Source: Flavobacteriales bacterium (GTDB lineage Bacteria; Bacteroidota; Bacteroidia; Flavobacteriales; Flavobacteriaceae). Taken from it: a stretch of DNA of 64,000 nucleotides. Shown in pieces: positions 20,118 to 29,223 of the stretch; within the stretch, counting starts at the first letter, position 1, and the number at the start of each line of letters is the position of its first letter. A program made the translations under genes and the position numbers. The notes under the pieces were generated by a model. That model saw nothing but the letters and a program-made list of their open reading frames with translations. It searched no databases and was not told the DNA's origin. Location: positions 1-64,000 of the forward strand of contig JAFLBS010000012.1 in the NCBI GenBank assembly GCA_017303755.1, given 5' to 3'.

Positions 20118-20582
20118 ATGAAACGTATATATATTTTTTTCTTGTTGCTATTTATAAATTGTACAAATAAAAAGGAAATAAATTTAGAATTAGAAAATGC
20201 AATAGTTGATTACCAGACAAAAGTGCCTTTCCCAAAATCTAATAAAAAAGAGGGCTATGTATTTTTATATGAAGTTAATTTTACGAAATCTAAAAATGAT
20301 ACTTTAATTCAAATTGTTAGACGTCCATCTGGTGTAGTAGAAAATTCAGATTGCTTTGGAGTATTTTTTGTTAATAACTATCCTGTAATCATGTATGATG
20401 ATTATAAGATATCAGGTCATTTTATTAATGAGAAAAAGAAAAATCAGAACATTAATGAGTTTATAATACCCAAAACAAAAAAACAATATGTAGATTATCC
20501 ACCAGTATATACATATAAAGTTAAAAATTCGAAGTTAGACTTGTATGCAATAGATACTATAAGCAACAAATGGATTAAGTAG
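20118..20582 (+). CDS. Lipoprotein, candidate immunity protein for the JAB-type Rhs toxin
   Basis: 154 residues. Lipoprotein signal with lipobox (INCT, Cys about 15). The mature part is about 135 residues with alternating beta pattern and aromatic-rich end (YPPVYTYKVKNSKLDLYAID). It directly follows the toxin tip gene (4-base gap). It is paralogous to the protein at 61648: both share LxxxxxxYQ...P.P, NDTLxxxxR, a YD..K/GD.FI segment, PPxYxYxxxxxxLxLxxIDT and end in W. No known family recognised; the immunity role is inferred from position and duplication. Confidence 0.7.
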   Translation: MKRIYIFFLLLFINCTNKKEINLELENAIVDYQTKVPFPKSNKKEGYVFLYEVNFTKSKNDTLIQIVRRPSGVVENSDCFGVFFVNNYPVIMYDDYKISGHFINEKKKNQNINEFIIPKTKKQYVDYPPVYTYKVKNSKLDLYAIDTISNKWIK

Positions 20583-20605
20583 CTTCTTGTTATTTTTTCA
20601 TATTT

Positions 20606-20639
20606 AAAAAAACGCTTCAAATTTGAAGCGTTTTTTTAA
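20606..20639. terminator. Terminator between convergent genes
   Basis: aaaaaaacgcttcaaatttgaagcgttttttt is a perfect stem with flanking A and T runs. It serves both the Rhs operon (plus) and the GIY-YIG-like gene (minus), whose stop codon it reaches. Confidence 0.85.
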
Positions 20640-21052
20640 ATAACTCCATTCAACCTAGCAGTTGGTTCATGAAACACATACACGTATTTTGAGGTTATAT
20701 AGATGCCTCCTTTAATAGAACTGTTGCCCATTTGGTGTTTTTCAAAGAGCTTTAATTCAAGGCTTCTCGCATTGCTCATGGTGTATAGATAGAATTTCTT
20801 GTAGTAAGGTAATTCATCTATCTTTCTTTGTTTCTTATGAGCATTATATCTATGATGTGTCTTGTCAGTCATTCCTGCATACCATTCGCTATAAATTGGC
20901 TCATCGCCTTTTTTATAACAACTTTTTATGTGCTTTATAATTTGTTTCTCTATTTTCGAAACTACATCTTTATTTGCAGGGTTGTGTCTAAGATAATCAT
21001 TGATTGAAAATCCAGCAGGTGCACTTAATCCTATAATTTTGAAATCAGCCAT
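20636..21052 (-). CDS. GIY-YIG-like fold protein (tentative)
   Basis: 138 residues. The middle reads EWYAGMTD (about 56-63), then R-x-x-x-H, KKFYLYTMS, and ARSLELKLFEKHQMGN, followed by GG....SKYVYVF. This order (Y-G-T, R/H, E in helix, final beta strand with VYVF) resembles small GIY-YIG endonuclease-like domains, though the canonical GIY is changed to WYAG. No neighbour gives context. It could instead be an unrelated phage-type protein. Confidence 0.5.
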   Translation of the reverse strand: MADFKIIGLSAPAGFSINDYLRHNPANKDVVSKIEKQIIKHIKSCYKKGDEPIYSEWYAGMTDKTHHRYNAHKKQRKIDELPYYKKFYLYTMSNARSLELKLFEKHQMGNSSIKGGIYITSKYVYVFHEPTARLNGVI

Positions 21053-21186
21053 ATTGTTTTTTAGCTAATTTAAGAAAAAATATATGATATAAAATCAATC
21101 TGTTATATGTATGATGTTCAAGTTATTTGGAGATATGATGAAAAATAACAAAACAAAATTTTAAAAGTCTATTTGTAATTTAACAT

Positions 21187-21194
21187 TACTTTTG
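21187..21194 (+). promoter_or_regulatory. Possible -7 promoter element (TACTTTTG) of the kinase gene
   Basis: TACTTTTG matches TAnnTTTG and lies 33 bases before the chosen ATG at 21228, a suitable leader. No clear TTG at -33. Confidence 0.4.
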
Positions 21195-21227
21195 TATTGT
21201 TAAATTACTTTTTAATTGAAGCAACTT

Positions 21228-22604
21228 ATGGATAAATTAAAACACATAGCACTAAGAGGGCAAGGTTATTTTTGCACCGTTAAACAATATGCTGATGATT
21301 TGGGAAATGAATTTGCTTTAAAGGAATTAAAAAAAGAGCATTTTCCTAATGATGATTATAGGTATAGACTAAACCGCGAAATAAGCCTTCTTCGTGATTT
21401 ACAAGGTTGTGAAAATATCATAGAACTTCTCGATTCGGGTCAGGATATACCAAATGAAAAATTATGGTATCTCATGCCTTTTGCAAAGCAGAACTTATAT
21501 GACTATGTCAAAAGAAAAAATGCCGATATGTCCAAAGAGTTGAGATACGATTTAGTTCAACAGATTATAAATGCTATAAAATTTGCTCATCAAAAAAACA
21601 TTTTACACAGGGATATATCCCCTAATAATGTTTTGGTTTTTGAAAAAGACAGTAAAATAATCTTAAAAGTGTCTGATTTTGGTCTTGGTAAAGATACAGA
21701 ATCTCTATCATTCTATTCAGGGTCAAGTGCTTCTGGCTATGGTCAAATACTTTACGTTTCTCCTGAACAACGCATAAGATTAAAAGATTCATCTGTACAA
21801 AGTGACATTTACTCATTAGGCAAATTAGTATATTTCATATTTACAGGCAAAGACCCCGATAATTTAAAGCAGTTTGAATTATCATCACTAGTAGCAAAGT
21901 GTGTAGAAGATAATCCCGCAGACAGGTTTTCAACTATCGAAGAATTTGAGATGCATTTTGCTTCCTTGAGAGAACTTCAACTTAATCAAAAAATCGATAT
22001 TCAACATTTAACTCTTGAAGAGATTTTAAAATCTACAGGCGAAATAAACTGGATAAAACTACATGAGATATTAGTTAAGGGAAACTATATTGACCATGTT
22101 TATAGTGATTACATATCTCCTGTAAATGAATTGATATTGAAAAAAGATAATTTACAGCAATACTATTCAGGTGTTGGAAATGCAATCAAAGACTTTGTAA
22201 AAACCTACGCCGAAAGATTAGAAGAATGCTACCAAACTGTGCGCTGGCCATTTACTGCTTTAAGCACTTTTGGGACTGTACTAATAAAAATTATTAAAAC
22301 AATTAATGACGAAGAAGCTAGATTGATTTGTTTCAAACAACTATGGTATATTGCCTATGAAGCTGACAAATGGAGTGTTCAAAAGGAAATCAAAGAAGTT
22401 TTTAATGATAAATACATATCTCCAGCCATAGAAACACAACTTGCGGAATTTATTATTGCTCGTGAGACGAAATTAGAAATGTCTCTATTTTCAGGACTTA
22501 CTTTGCCGACCATAGTAAAGTCAGGGATTATTAAAGGCGATGAAATAGCTACTGATAAAGAAGTTCAAAGAAATGCTGAATCTATAAGGTCAAGTGGTTG
22601 GTAA
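21228..22604 (+). CDS. Eukaryotic-like Ser/Thr protein kinase with unknown C-terminal domain
   Basis: 458 residues from the ATG at 21228 (a TTG four codons earlier is less likely). Kinase domain about 1-255: loop RGQGYFCTVKQY, Lys in FALKEL, catalytic HRDISPNNV, DFG motif SDFGLGKD and activation end YVSPEQ. All catalytic residues are present. The C-terminal 200 residues are helical with no recognised domain and no membrane segment, so it is cytosolic and unlike PASTA kinases. It converges with a DUF4365 protein (15-base gap). Pairing of a kinase with a DUF4365 protein suggests a possible defence module; this is inference. Confidence 0.82.
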   Translation: MDKLKHIALRGQGYFCTVKQYADDLGNEFALKELKKEHFPNDDYRYRLNREISLLRDLQGCENIIELLDSGQDIPNEKLWYLMPFAKQNLYDYVKRKNADMSKELRYDLVQQIINAIKFAHQKNILHRDISPNNVLVFEKDSKIILKVSDFGLGKDTESLSFYSGSSASGYGQILYVSPEQRIRLKDSSVQSDIYSLGKLVYFIFTGKDPDNLKQFELSSLVAKCVEDNPADRFSTIEEFEMHFASLRELQLNQKIDIQHLTLEEILKSTGEINWIKLHEILVKGNYIDHVYSDYISPVNELILKKDNLQQYYSGVGNAIKDFVKTYAERLEECYQTVRWPFTALSTFGTVLIKIIKTINDEEARLICFKQLWYIAYEADKWSVQKEIKEVFNDKYISPAIETQLAEFIIARETKLEMSLFSGLTLPTIVKSGIIKGDEIATDKEVQRNAESIRSSGW

Positions 22605-22619
22605 TTGGTGTAAAAGAAT

Positions 22620-24440
22620 TTAACCTTTAATGCTGTCAATTTTTTTAGGAAATTTGAATTCCAAAAAGTTATCAATCGACCATTCTGCTTTTCTATCAAG
22701 TAATAAATCTTCTGAGAAGTCGCTATAAAAATCTACTCCGCATTTTATTGCAAGGTCTTTTATGCCGTTAATTCGGGAAGTATAATTCTTAAGAAATTTA
22801 TCATGAGGATTCTTTCCATTAACCATATCGTTGTGTCTTGCTTTTAGCCCAACAAAATCATTAGTTTCAATAATCCCCAGTATCTTCCCTTTAGTTATTT
22901 CTGCTTCTTCTTTTTGCTCAATAAAAATTAATATTTCATATTTATTATTAAGACAGGAAATCATATTTTCTCGATGCTCAAGCATTTCATAGGTACTGGC
23001 AAGTTTATCAAGTTTATCACAATCTTGAGTCAAAATATCTAAATCTTCACAGCTGAGAACACTATTGACATCAAAGCCATCTTTTCCCCAATTCTTCAAT
23101 ATATGACTGTGAAAAATCTTTTTGTAGTTCCATGAAATTTTAGCAGAAGTAAGGTTGGTTACCCCCAAGAAATCTTTATTTTTAAGTGCAAATTCAATAA
23201 GTGCATCCATACGCTTCAAGTATGCTTTTTCGATTTCTAACCATTCCAAATAAACTTTAGTTTTAAGAGGCTCATTTACCCGTCCCATAAAATAAGAGAA
23301 ATTCAACTCTAGGTCATGAAATAAAATAACAGCCTCAGCTTCTAAAATTTTGGAATATGCTACAATACGGGTCGATATATTTTGCTCATTTTTTTTAATT
23401 ATATCCGATATCGTAGCATACAAAATTTTTAAGCCTTCGCTCGGCTTAACTTTATTACTAGAGATTTCGTTATAAGCTTTTTCAATTTCGAAGAATGCCC
23501 CTGAATTTTCATTTTCAGTAATTTTCGACATTTCTTGCTCGAATTCATCTTTACTCATAATTCCTAACAGAAATTTTGCATTAAGCAAAGTATATGTGAG
23601 CATCGCTTGTACATTTAATTCAAAGTTATCGGACTTTTGCTGAGCAAGTTTTAACAATTCCATTGCTTTATACAAATTACCATGCTGAAAGTATGCTATT
23701 CCACAGATAAGATTGAATCGAGGTGTTGCTTCAGTTCTTGGATGAGACCTTTGCTCGATTTCAATAATAAAATTAAAATGATGACCATTTATGAGTTCTT
23801 GACCAAATTGATCAATGTAAGCAATATTTTCAGCAATGCTATAAATTTCTTTGTCTTTGTCGATAACTATGCCTGAAGATTTACTATCGGATATAACAAA
23901 TTTTAAGTGTTGATTGAGTTGTCTAAATAACAATCCATTATTAAATGTTTCTTGATAAATTTCTAATAAAGCATCATTATCAAATAACTTCGAAAATCTC
24001 AAAGTATGTTTTTCTTGTTTGTCCCAATTGACATTTTTCTTTTGAAGTTCTACAAAAAAATTATTAACACTTTCATAATAAAACGAATTTGTCGGCTTAT
24101 GATAAAAAACATAAAAAGCTGGCATGCCATTATTCAGAAGATAATTTATATTGGATGAATAAATCTGTAAGCTAAAACTACCATCAATATTTGCTTCAAT
24201 AGAGTCTGTTGCCTTTAACTGCACAGCAAACCTAAAATTAGTATATACAGACTCTCCCGTTGATTGCTCTTTTTTTATCTCAATATGGAAATCAATACCT
24301 TTATCTCTTACTGTTTCAGAACGTATTTCAAACTTATTTACATCAAAGAGAGGTCTAAAGATATTATTAGAAATGGTTTCTAAATCTTCATTAAGATTTA
24401 CTTTGGGAAGATTAATATTGTCTAGGCTGTAATTTTTCAT
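22620..24440 (-). CDS. DUF4365 (nuclease-like) domain protein with helical-repeat C-terminus
   Basis: 606 residues. Residues about 20-150 match DUF4365: RDKGIDFHIEI and FAVQLKATDS, the D...E.QLK arrangement of PD-(D/E)XK-like nucleases. The remainder is helical, TPR-like (GIAYFQHGNLYKAMELLKLAQQ near 250-275). DUF4365 proteins are often found in defence loci; the function of this one is unknown. Convergent with the kinase. Terminator-like hairpin lies on its 5' side belonging to other transcription. Confidence 0.75.
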   Translation of the reverse strand: MKNYSLDNINLPKVNLNEDLETISNNIFRPLFDVNKFEIRSETVRDKGIDFHIEIKKEQSTGESVYTNFRFAVQLKATDSIEANIDGSFSLQIYSSNINYLLNNGMPAFYVFYHKPTNSFYYESVNNFFVELQKKNVNWDKQEKHTLRFSKLFDNDALLEIYQETFNNGLLFRQLNQHLKFVISDSKSSGIVIDKDKEIYSIAENIAYIDQFGQELINGHHFNFIIEIEQRSHPRTEATPRFNLICGIAYFQHGNLYKAMELLKLAQQKSDNFELNVQAMLTYTLLNAKFLLGIMSKDEFEQEMSKITENENSGAFFEIEKAYNEISSNKVKPSEGLKILYATISDIIKKNEQNISTRIVAYSKILEAEAVILFHDLELNFSYFMGRVNEPLKTKVYLEWLEIEKAYLKRMDALIEFALKNKDFLGVTNLTSAKISWNYKKIFHSHILKNWGKDGFDVNSVLSCEDLDILTQDCDKLDKLASTYEMLEHRENMISCLNNKYEILIFIEQKEEAEITKGKILGIIETNDFVGLKARHNDMVNGKNPHDKFLKNYTSRINGIKDLAIKCGVDFYSDFSEDLLLDRKAEWSIDNFLEFKFPKKIDSIKG

Positions 24441-24507
24441 GAGATTCTAAATTAACTTGCCGTAAAGTTAATTATTTGTATTCATTCTCTTTTTTTCTCG
24501 TAACAAA

Positions 24508-24553
24508 AAAAGACTCATTCATTCTGAAGTGAATTCAGAATTAAATAAGTCTT
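24508..24553. terminator. Hairpin between the DUF4365 gene and the lipoprotein gene
   Basis: aagact...attctgaa-gtg-aattcagaat...agtctt: two nested arms (AAGACT/AGTCTT and TTCTGAA/TTCAGAA). It lies just after the lipoprotein gene in its transcription direction (minus), so it probably terminates that gene. Confidence 0.55.
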
Positions 24554-24587
24554 AAATCTTGGTTATTTAAAATACTTTTTTCTCCGA

Positions 24588-25631
24588 TTAATTAGGATAA
24601 ATTTCCATTCTATAGTATCCACCATTTTTAAATTTAAGTTTTAGAACAACTAAGTCATTATCCTTGTCATAAAAAGTTATAGTAACATAAGCACCATCTG
24701 ACTGACTAAAATATTTTGTACTAATCTCATCATTAAAAGAGGCTATATCAGTATGTGTTGTGTAGTTTGTATCTCCCGAGATATATTGAACAGTAAATTT
24801 GCTTGTCTCTTCATCATACTTATGAGAGTAATCATTGCATCCGACGCTCAAATTGAAAGATGAATAATTTGTCTGTCCATCTTCTTTGGTAAATTCAAAT
24901 CGTTTTACACTAATCTGTTGGATAACTTCATAATTAGATGTACTTTGTGTATTGCTTGTTTGTGAACTTGTAGATGGCAAAGCCTTGCCTATTTCTTTAA
25001 CGGATTGACCAACTGCGGAATTATCATACGCTTGTCCTAATGCCTCAAGCATTCCTACTTCTTTTTTCTTCCCACTTTTAAGGTCAGCTATATCTTGTTT
25101 TACTTTTGAAGCATATTTACTATCAGGGAAATATTCCAAAAACACCTCTCTTTTCAAGTAAGGAACATCTTTATAAAAACTTGCCTCTAATTCATCTTTA
25201 CAACATTGTTTACAAAGTGATATTGCTCTTTCTATATTTTTACGAGATAAATTCGGACTTGGCATTCCTCTGTGAGCATCAACAATAGCGTCCCTGCAAG
25301 CTTTTTCATCTAACTTCTTGTAGTAATCAATCATATCTTCATTTTTTACAAAATAAAAGTAGTCTACAGCACCTGACCTCGAACCGCTAACTCCCATAAA
25401 AGTGTAGTTAGGTTTGTTTTCATTGAACCATTTTCTAATTTCAGCTTCACTCTTAGAGGTGTGATAAAGTCTTGTTCTTCTTACGTCTTGAGCAAAATAG
25501 ACATTTTGAACAGAGTACCGACCTGTGGCATTATCTTTTTGTGAATTATTCTCAACTAGTTTCTCTAAGGAAACACCACAAGAGTTGAGAGTTATTGCTA
25601 TTAAAATAATAAGTAAATAATTTTTTTTCAT
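24588..25631 (-). CDS. Lipoprotein of unknown function
   Basis: 347 residues. Signal with lipobox LNSCG (Cys18). Mature N-terminal part (about 30-180) is charged, with a CKQCCKDE cysteine cluster; a Ser/Thr/Gln-rich linker (about 222-236) separates a beta-rich C-terminal part ending RMEIYPN. No family recognised. Single gene on the minus strand, with its own hairpin downstream. Confidence 0.6.
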   Translation of the reverse strand: MKKNYLLIILIAITLNSCGVSLEKLVENNSQKDNATGRYSVQNVYFAQDVRRTRLYHTSKSEAEIRKWFNENKPNYTFMGVSGSRSGAVDYFYFVKNEDMIDYYKKLDEKACRDAIVDAHRGMPSPNLSRKNIERAISLCKQCCKDELEASFYKDVPYLKREVFLEYFPDSKYASKVKQDIADLKSGKKKEVGMLEALGQAYDNSAVGQSVKEIGKALPSTSSQTSNTQSTSNYEVIQQISVKRFEFTKEDGQTNYSSFNLSVGCNDYSHKYDEETSKFTVQYISGDTNYTTHTDIASFNDEISTKYFSQSDGAYVTITFYDKDNDLVVLKLKFKNGGYYRMEIYPN

Positions 25632-25667
25632 GAGTAAATTTTTAATGATTATAGAACAATTTTAAAA

Positions 25668-25692
25668 TAAAAAAAGCCCATAAAATAGGCTT
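25668..25692 (-). terminator. Terminator of the LytTR gene
   Basis: On the minus strand: aagcctattttatgggcttttttta, a short stem followed by a T run, about 75 bases beyond the LytTR stop codon. Confidence 0.6.
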
Positions 25693-25764
25693 ACAGGAGT
25701 TATTTACTTAACGGGTCATATTAGAGCATGAACCCTATAAAATAGAAAGTAAGAAAAAATGTAA

Positions 25765-26544
25765 TTACAGGTTTTTTGATGTCAAAAGGGTATGTTTTAC
25801 TCTTTCAAGAAAAACATCTCCGATTGGAATTTCGACAATTGTGTCTTTTAAAGTAAATATCTCGTCCAATCGTATTTTACTTTTCTCGGAGATTTCAAAA
25901 ACTCCTGTTTTAGCTCGAAGAATAATAAACTTTAAAGTAGTATTCATTTTCTCTATGTAATTGATGTTTACGATATATGATTTATGACATCGAAGAAAAG
26001 TTTTTGGAAGTAAATTTTCAATTTCTTTCAAGGGCTTTGTAACGGTAATCTTTTTATCGTTTAAACGATGAATATTACAATAGGAACCATCGGATTGGAT
26101 ATACAAAATACTATCATGCTTTACTAACCAGTGAGCCGTTTTGTCTTTTATACTGATATGGTTCTTAAGTTCGGAAAATCTTTTCTTGAACTTATTGATA
26201 GCAATAGCAAGTTTTACAGAGTTCACAGGCTTATCCAAATAAAACAGAATGTCGTCATAGTTTATTGCTTTTTTTGCAAACCTATCTACATCAGAAAGCA
26301 CAATCACAAAAGGGTGTTCATTAAAAAAGGCGTTTGTTTCTTTTAAGATTTCAAAGCCAGTTCCATCATCTAATTCAACATCTAAAAAGATGATATTAGG
26401 CATTTGGGTAAGGGTCAAAACAATGCCATCATTAACCGAAGATGCAATTCCTAAACAAATAAATTCGGGATATTGTTTGAGTTCATTTTGGAGGTGTTCC
26501 AAGCACTCTTTTTGGTCTTCTATAATGATGTAACTGTAATTCAT
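25765..26544 (-). CDS. LytTR-family response regulator, orphan
   Basis: 259 residues from the ATG at 26544 (MNYSYIIIEDQ is the receiver start; 7 extra residues are possible upstream). Receiver domain 1-125: acidic pair ED near 9, phosphoacceptor in IIFLDVELDDG (Asp about 58), KPVN near 108. LytTR DNA-binding domain about 140-235 (ILYIQSDGSYCNIH; FLRCHKSYIVNI). The phosphoacceptor is present, so regulation by a sensor kinase is expected, but no histidine kinase is adjacent. Last recognisable host-type gene before the mobile element. Confidence 0.88.
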   Translation of the reverse strand: MNYSYIIIEDQKECLEHLQNELKQYPEFICLGIASSVNDGIVLTLTQMPNIIFLDVELDDGTGFEILKETNAFFNEHPFVIVLSDVDRFAKKAINYDDILFYLDKPVNSVKLAIAINKFKKRFSELKNHISIKDKTAHWLVKHDSILYIQSDGSYCNIHRLNDKKITVTKPLKEIENLLPKTFLRCHKSYIVNINYIEKMNTTLKFIILRAKTGVFEISEKSKIRLDEIFTLKDTIVEIPIGDVFLERVKHTLLTSKNL

Positions 26545-27478
26545 AATGATGTGTTTAAAGGACAAACATCATCGAAAATAAGTACATAAAAAAGGTGAAC
26601 AAAGTGAAAGATTAGTTAATTTGGATTAACTTTCTAAACGAGTTAAATTTTGGTATAAACTACAGAAAATGGCTTGTATAATTGCTGAAAGCATTCTGAA
26701 AGAATCAGTTTGTGAATTTTTGATTTCGGGGTTCAAAGGGGTTTCCCCTTGCAAGGAGCAAATTAACACGGTTACGGGGTAATTTGCTAACTTGCAACTC
26801 CCCACAGCATCATTTTTGAATCTTTAAAGTTTGTTCTCTTATCGGCAGATTTTAGTTTTCTCTTTTTCATTTTCTTATTGGATTTTGCATTTCATTTTTC
26901 TATCATTTTTCTCTGAAGCATTCTCATTTTTTCTTAGTTCCTTTTTTTGGTTTACCTCTTCTTTGAACACTAGAAATTTTCTATTTGCTTTTACAGAATA
27001 TAGTTTTATCTCATGGTCATTAATTGCTTACTTCTATTTTAATTTTGATTAAACTCTAATCTTTCCAAGTAACTTTTCTTTCCCATTTTTAAATTGTTGT
27101 TGTGGGTAATTCAGAGACTCCCATTTTATTTGTTTTACTATTGGGTAATAACTACTCTGCTTTAGCAAATTGAATTTATTAAAAATCAATTTGACTTTCG
27201 GCATCTAATCAATATAAGACTTCTTGTTGTTGTGTTAGTTTGTGATTTTTGTCAAATAAGTCCTTATTGAATCTATACGAAAATTGAATAATTGGCTTTA
27301 TAACTACGAAATCTATCTCTTGGATTATCCTATTGACATGTTCGAAACTCTCCCGAACACCCTGATTATCTTGGATAAACACCTCGCTTAATCAAGGTTT
27401 AGTATTGAATACAAGTAGCTTTTCGGAGGTTATTGTTATGTTCGAAAAGAATAATGATGTAATTTTTCTTTTTCGAAC
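26545..27478. other. Gene-poor left margin of the mobile element
   Basis: About 930 bases with no convincing gene. It holds an inverted repeat resembling an oriT (26737-26805). Near 26880-27030 the minus strand has about 50 open codons without a start codon, possibly a gene remnant. TTCGAACA-type sites begin near 27340. The left end of the element probably lies in this interval but no direct repeat marking it could be found by eye. Confidence 0.45.
26737..26805. promoter_or_regulatory. Inverted repeat resembling a mobilisation origin (oriT)
   Basis: ggggtttccccttgcaagg, agcaaatta, then cacggttacgggg, then taatttgct and aacttgcaactcccc. Arms TTGCAAG..GCAAATTA and TAATTTGC..CTTGCAA pair around a loop with ggttacgggg. 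The form fits oriT regions of Bacteroidota mobilisable elements as remembered, but no relaxase lies nearby; the relaxase here is 24 kb away. Confidence 0.35.
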
Positions 27479-27479
27479 A
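27437..27479. repeat. Inverted repeat with TTCGAACA ends after the serine recombinase
   Basis: tatgttcgaaaag (about 27437) pairs with ctttttcgaacata (about 27467-27480). It overlaps the recombinase stop codon. It may be a terminator or, with similar sites at 27341 and 29122-29184, a recombination site. Confidence 0.45.
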
Positions 27480-29095
27480 TAAACAGCATCATCATATATC
27501 TCATTTATTTTTACAAGTCCCCAAATAAATCAATCAAGTTCTAGTATAGCATTTCTATGACTAACAGCAAGTTTTCCGATTTCCTTTTGTAAGTAATCAA
27601 TTTGATCTTGATATTTTTTTATGTCTGCTTGAAATACATTCTTTTGTAATTCATCAGGGTTGTTTTGTCTGTTAAAATTTCTTGCATAGTTTTCCATCAA
27701 TGAACTTATATGATTCATCTGAAGCTGTAGCTTTCTTCTTTTCTCATTAATATTTTTAATGGTCTTATCGTATTCGTTAATTTGAAACTCTCTGTATTTT
27801 TCGTAGTTATTTTCATTAATTTGAAAATGTTTTTTGAAAAAATCAGAAATCAAAATGATAAGTTCTTCTCCACTAATTGAGAATTGTTTATCATTTACTT
27901 TCATTCCTGTTAGTTTGTAATTGAATTGATGTGGCTTAACAATATCCTTTAATGATGCGTTAGGGTTACTAACTTTTAAATTAGCCAACGCACTGCGATG
28001 TCTTTTAGGATTTGGAAGTTCAAAAATCATCCCATGCTCTCCTTCAAAACGTAAAAACTTATTGGGTATGAGTTTTAACTCATCATATTCATCCTTAGTT
28101 TTATATGCTCTTAAAGAAGTTGGATTTGCTTGTAGATGCCTGTCGAGTAAGATTTTATGTTCTTCTTCAGTTATAAGTGGCTGGTAGTATGGACTTGCTC
28201 CATCACGCAAATCTACCTCATTGTTTCAACTTATAAGCACTCCATAATAGAATGGGTCTAGCCGTATCCTATACAATAGTTTCGTATTTAGCTTTGCTTC
28301 CTTATTTTTGTATTTTCTTTTAAATCAACTTGATATAATAAACTTTCCAATTGTTTCATCAGTTTGATTTTCATATACCTTTCTTCTGAAAGCTTCTTTC
28401 CATATTTCAAAATATTCTGGGTCGGGTTGGTGGTATTTCTCTTGATTGATAATGTATCCATATTTATGTTTTCCATCTGCCTGTCCTCTTTCAATAACTC
28501 CCATCTTTCAACGACCAACATTTTTACTTAGTACATCTGAGTAATTGTATGAAATTACAAAATTAATTCACAAAATCATTCTACCATTTTCATTGTTCTC
28601 AAAAGTGAAATTGGTGTATTGCACATCTAAGTAGTTTTGGTCTATTAGCTGAACTAATTCTCCACTTTCAACAAGATTTCTTGCGTGCCTGTCAGGTGCA
28701 TAACTAAGTATTCATTGAATTTTTCATTTCTTAACCAAACTAATTAGTTTACTTCGAAGAGGTCTGTTATTTGGTGTCTTTGCTGACTTTTGTTCTACAA
28801 TATAGAATAGTCCATTAGCTCTTTCAAGTACAACTTGTTCATAAGTGCCTTTACATTCATTTATCCATCTATGATAACTTTCATCACGAAAGAAAGTATC
28901 GGTTAAATCATTATGGTGCTCGACATTAATATCTCTTTGTTTTGCATAGTCCAAACAAGTTCTCAATTGGTCTAATAAACTTTGCTTTTGTCAGTCACCG
29001 CTCTCCTCTCTTGATTTCCTACAATAGATGACATATTTAATCTGACTTCTATCTAGGACAGGGTTTTTCTTAGGTGTTTTTTTGTTCTTAAGCAT
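27479..29095 (-). CDS. Large serine recombinase, intact only with TGA read as glycine
   Basis: 538 residues in one frame from the ATG at 29095 to TAA at 27479, crossed by eight TGA codons (starts at 28991, 28724, 28712, 28568, 28508, 28325, 28226, 27530). Read as Gly the order is that of large serine recombinases: N-terminal resolvase domain with catalytic Ser in YCRKSREES, VKKGKIQGIL, DRHARN, GRMILGIN, NVGRGKMG, then the recombinase domain (PFYYGVLIS) and a coiled coil (about 440-510). Gly is expected at KKGK, MILG and VGRG. Under the standard code it is cut into short fragments. It probably mobilises the element or its ancestor. Upstream inverted repeat and TTCGAACA sites flank it. Codon use unlike the chromosome. 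Confidence 0.85.
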
Positions 29096-29121
29096 ATATT
29101 TATGATATTTCTAAAATAAAA

Positions 29122-29184
29122 TGTTCGATTGCAATAGAAAAAAGTATAGCGATTTGAGATAAAAAAGCAAATAATAATCGAACA
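29122..29184. repeat. Inverted TTCGA(A)C sites upstream of the serine recombinase
   Basis: aatgttcgattg near 29122 and aataatcgaacaaatt near 29172 form an inverted pair with TGTTCGATT / AATCGAACA arms about 45 bases apart, just before the recombinase start. Similar motifs follow the gene. They could be recombinase binding sites. Confidence 0.4.
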
Positions 29185-29198
29185 AATTAACTACAAAA

Positions 29199-29223
29199 AA
29201 ACTATCTCGCTTTTGAGATAGTT
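29199..29223. terminator. Terminator hairpin after the small TGA gene
   Basis: aaaactatctcgcttttgagatagttctg: stem ACTATCTC/GAGATAGT with A run upstream. It overlaps the TAG stop of the small gene on the minus strand. Confidence 0.55.

Noticed and set aside
26831-27052. 73-residue Phe/Ser-rich open frame on the plus strand
   Set aside because: Composition is that of an AT-rich antisense frame (FFLSSFFWF); the opposite strand looks more protein-like but has no start.
28288-28521. 77-residue open frame on the minus strand
   Set aside because: It is another frame over the serine recombinase; the recombinase frame reads through with TGA as Gly.
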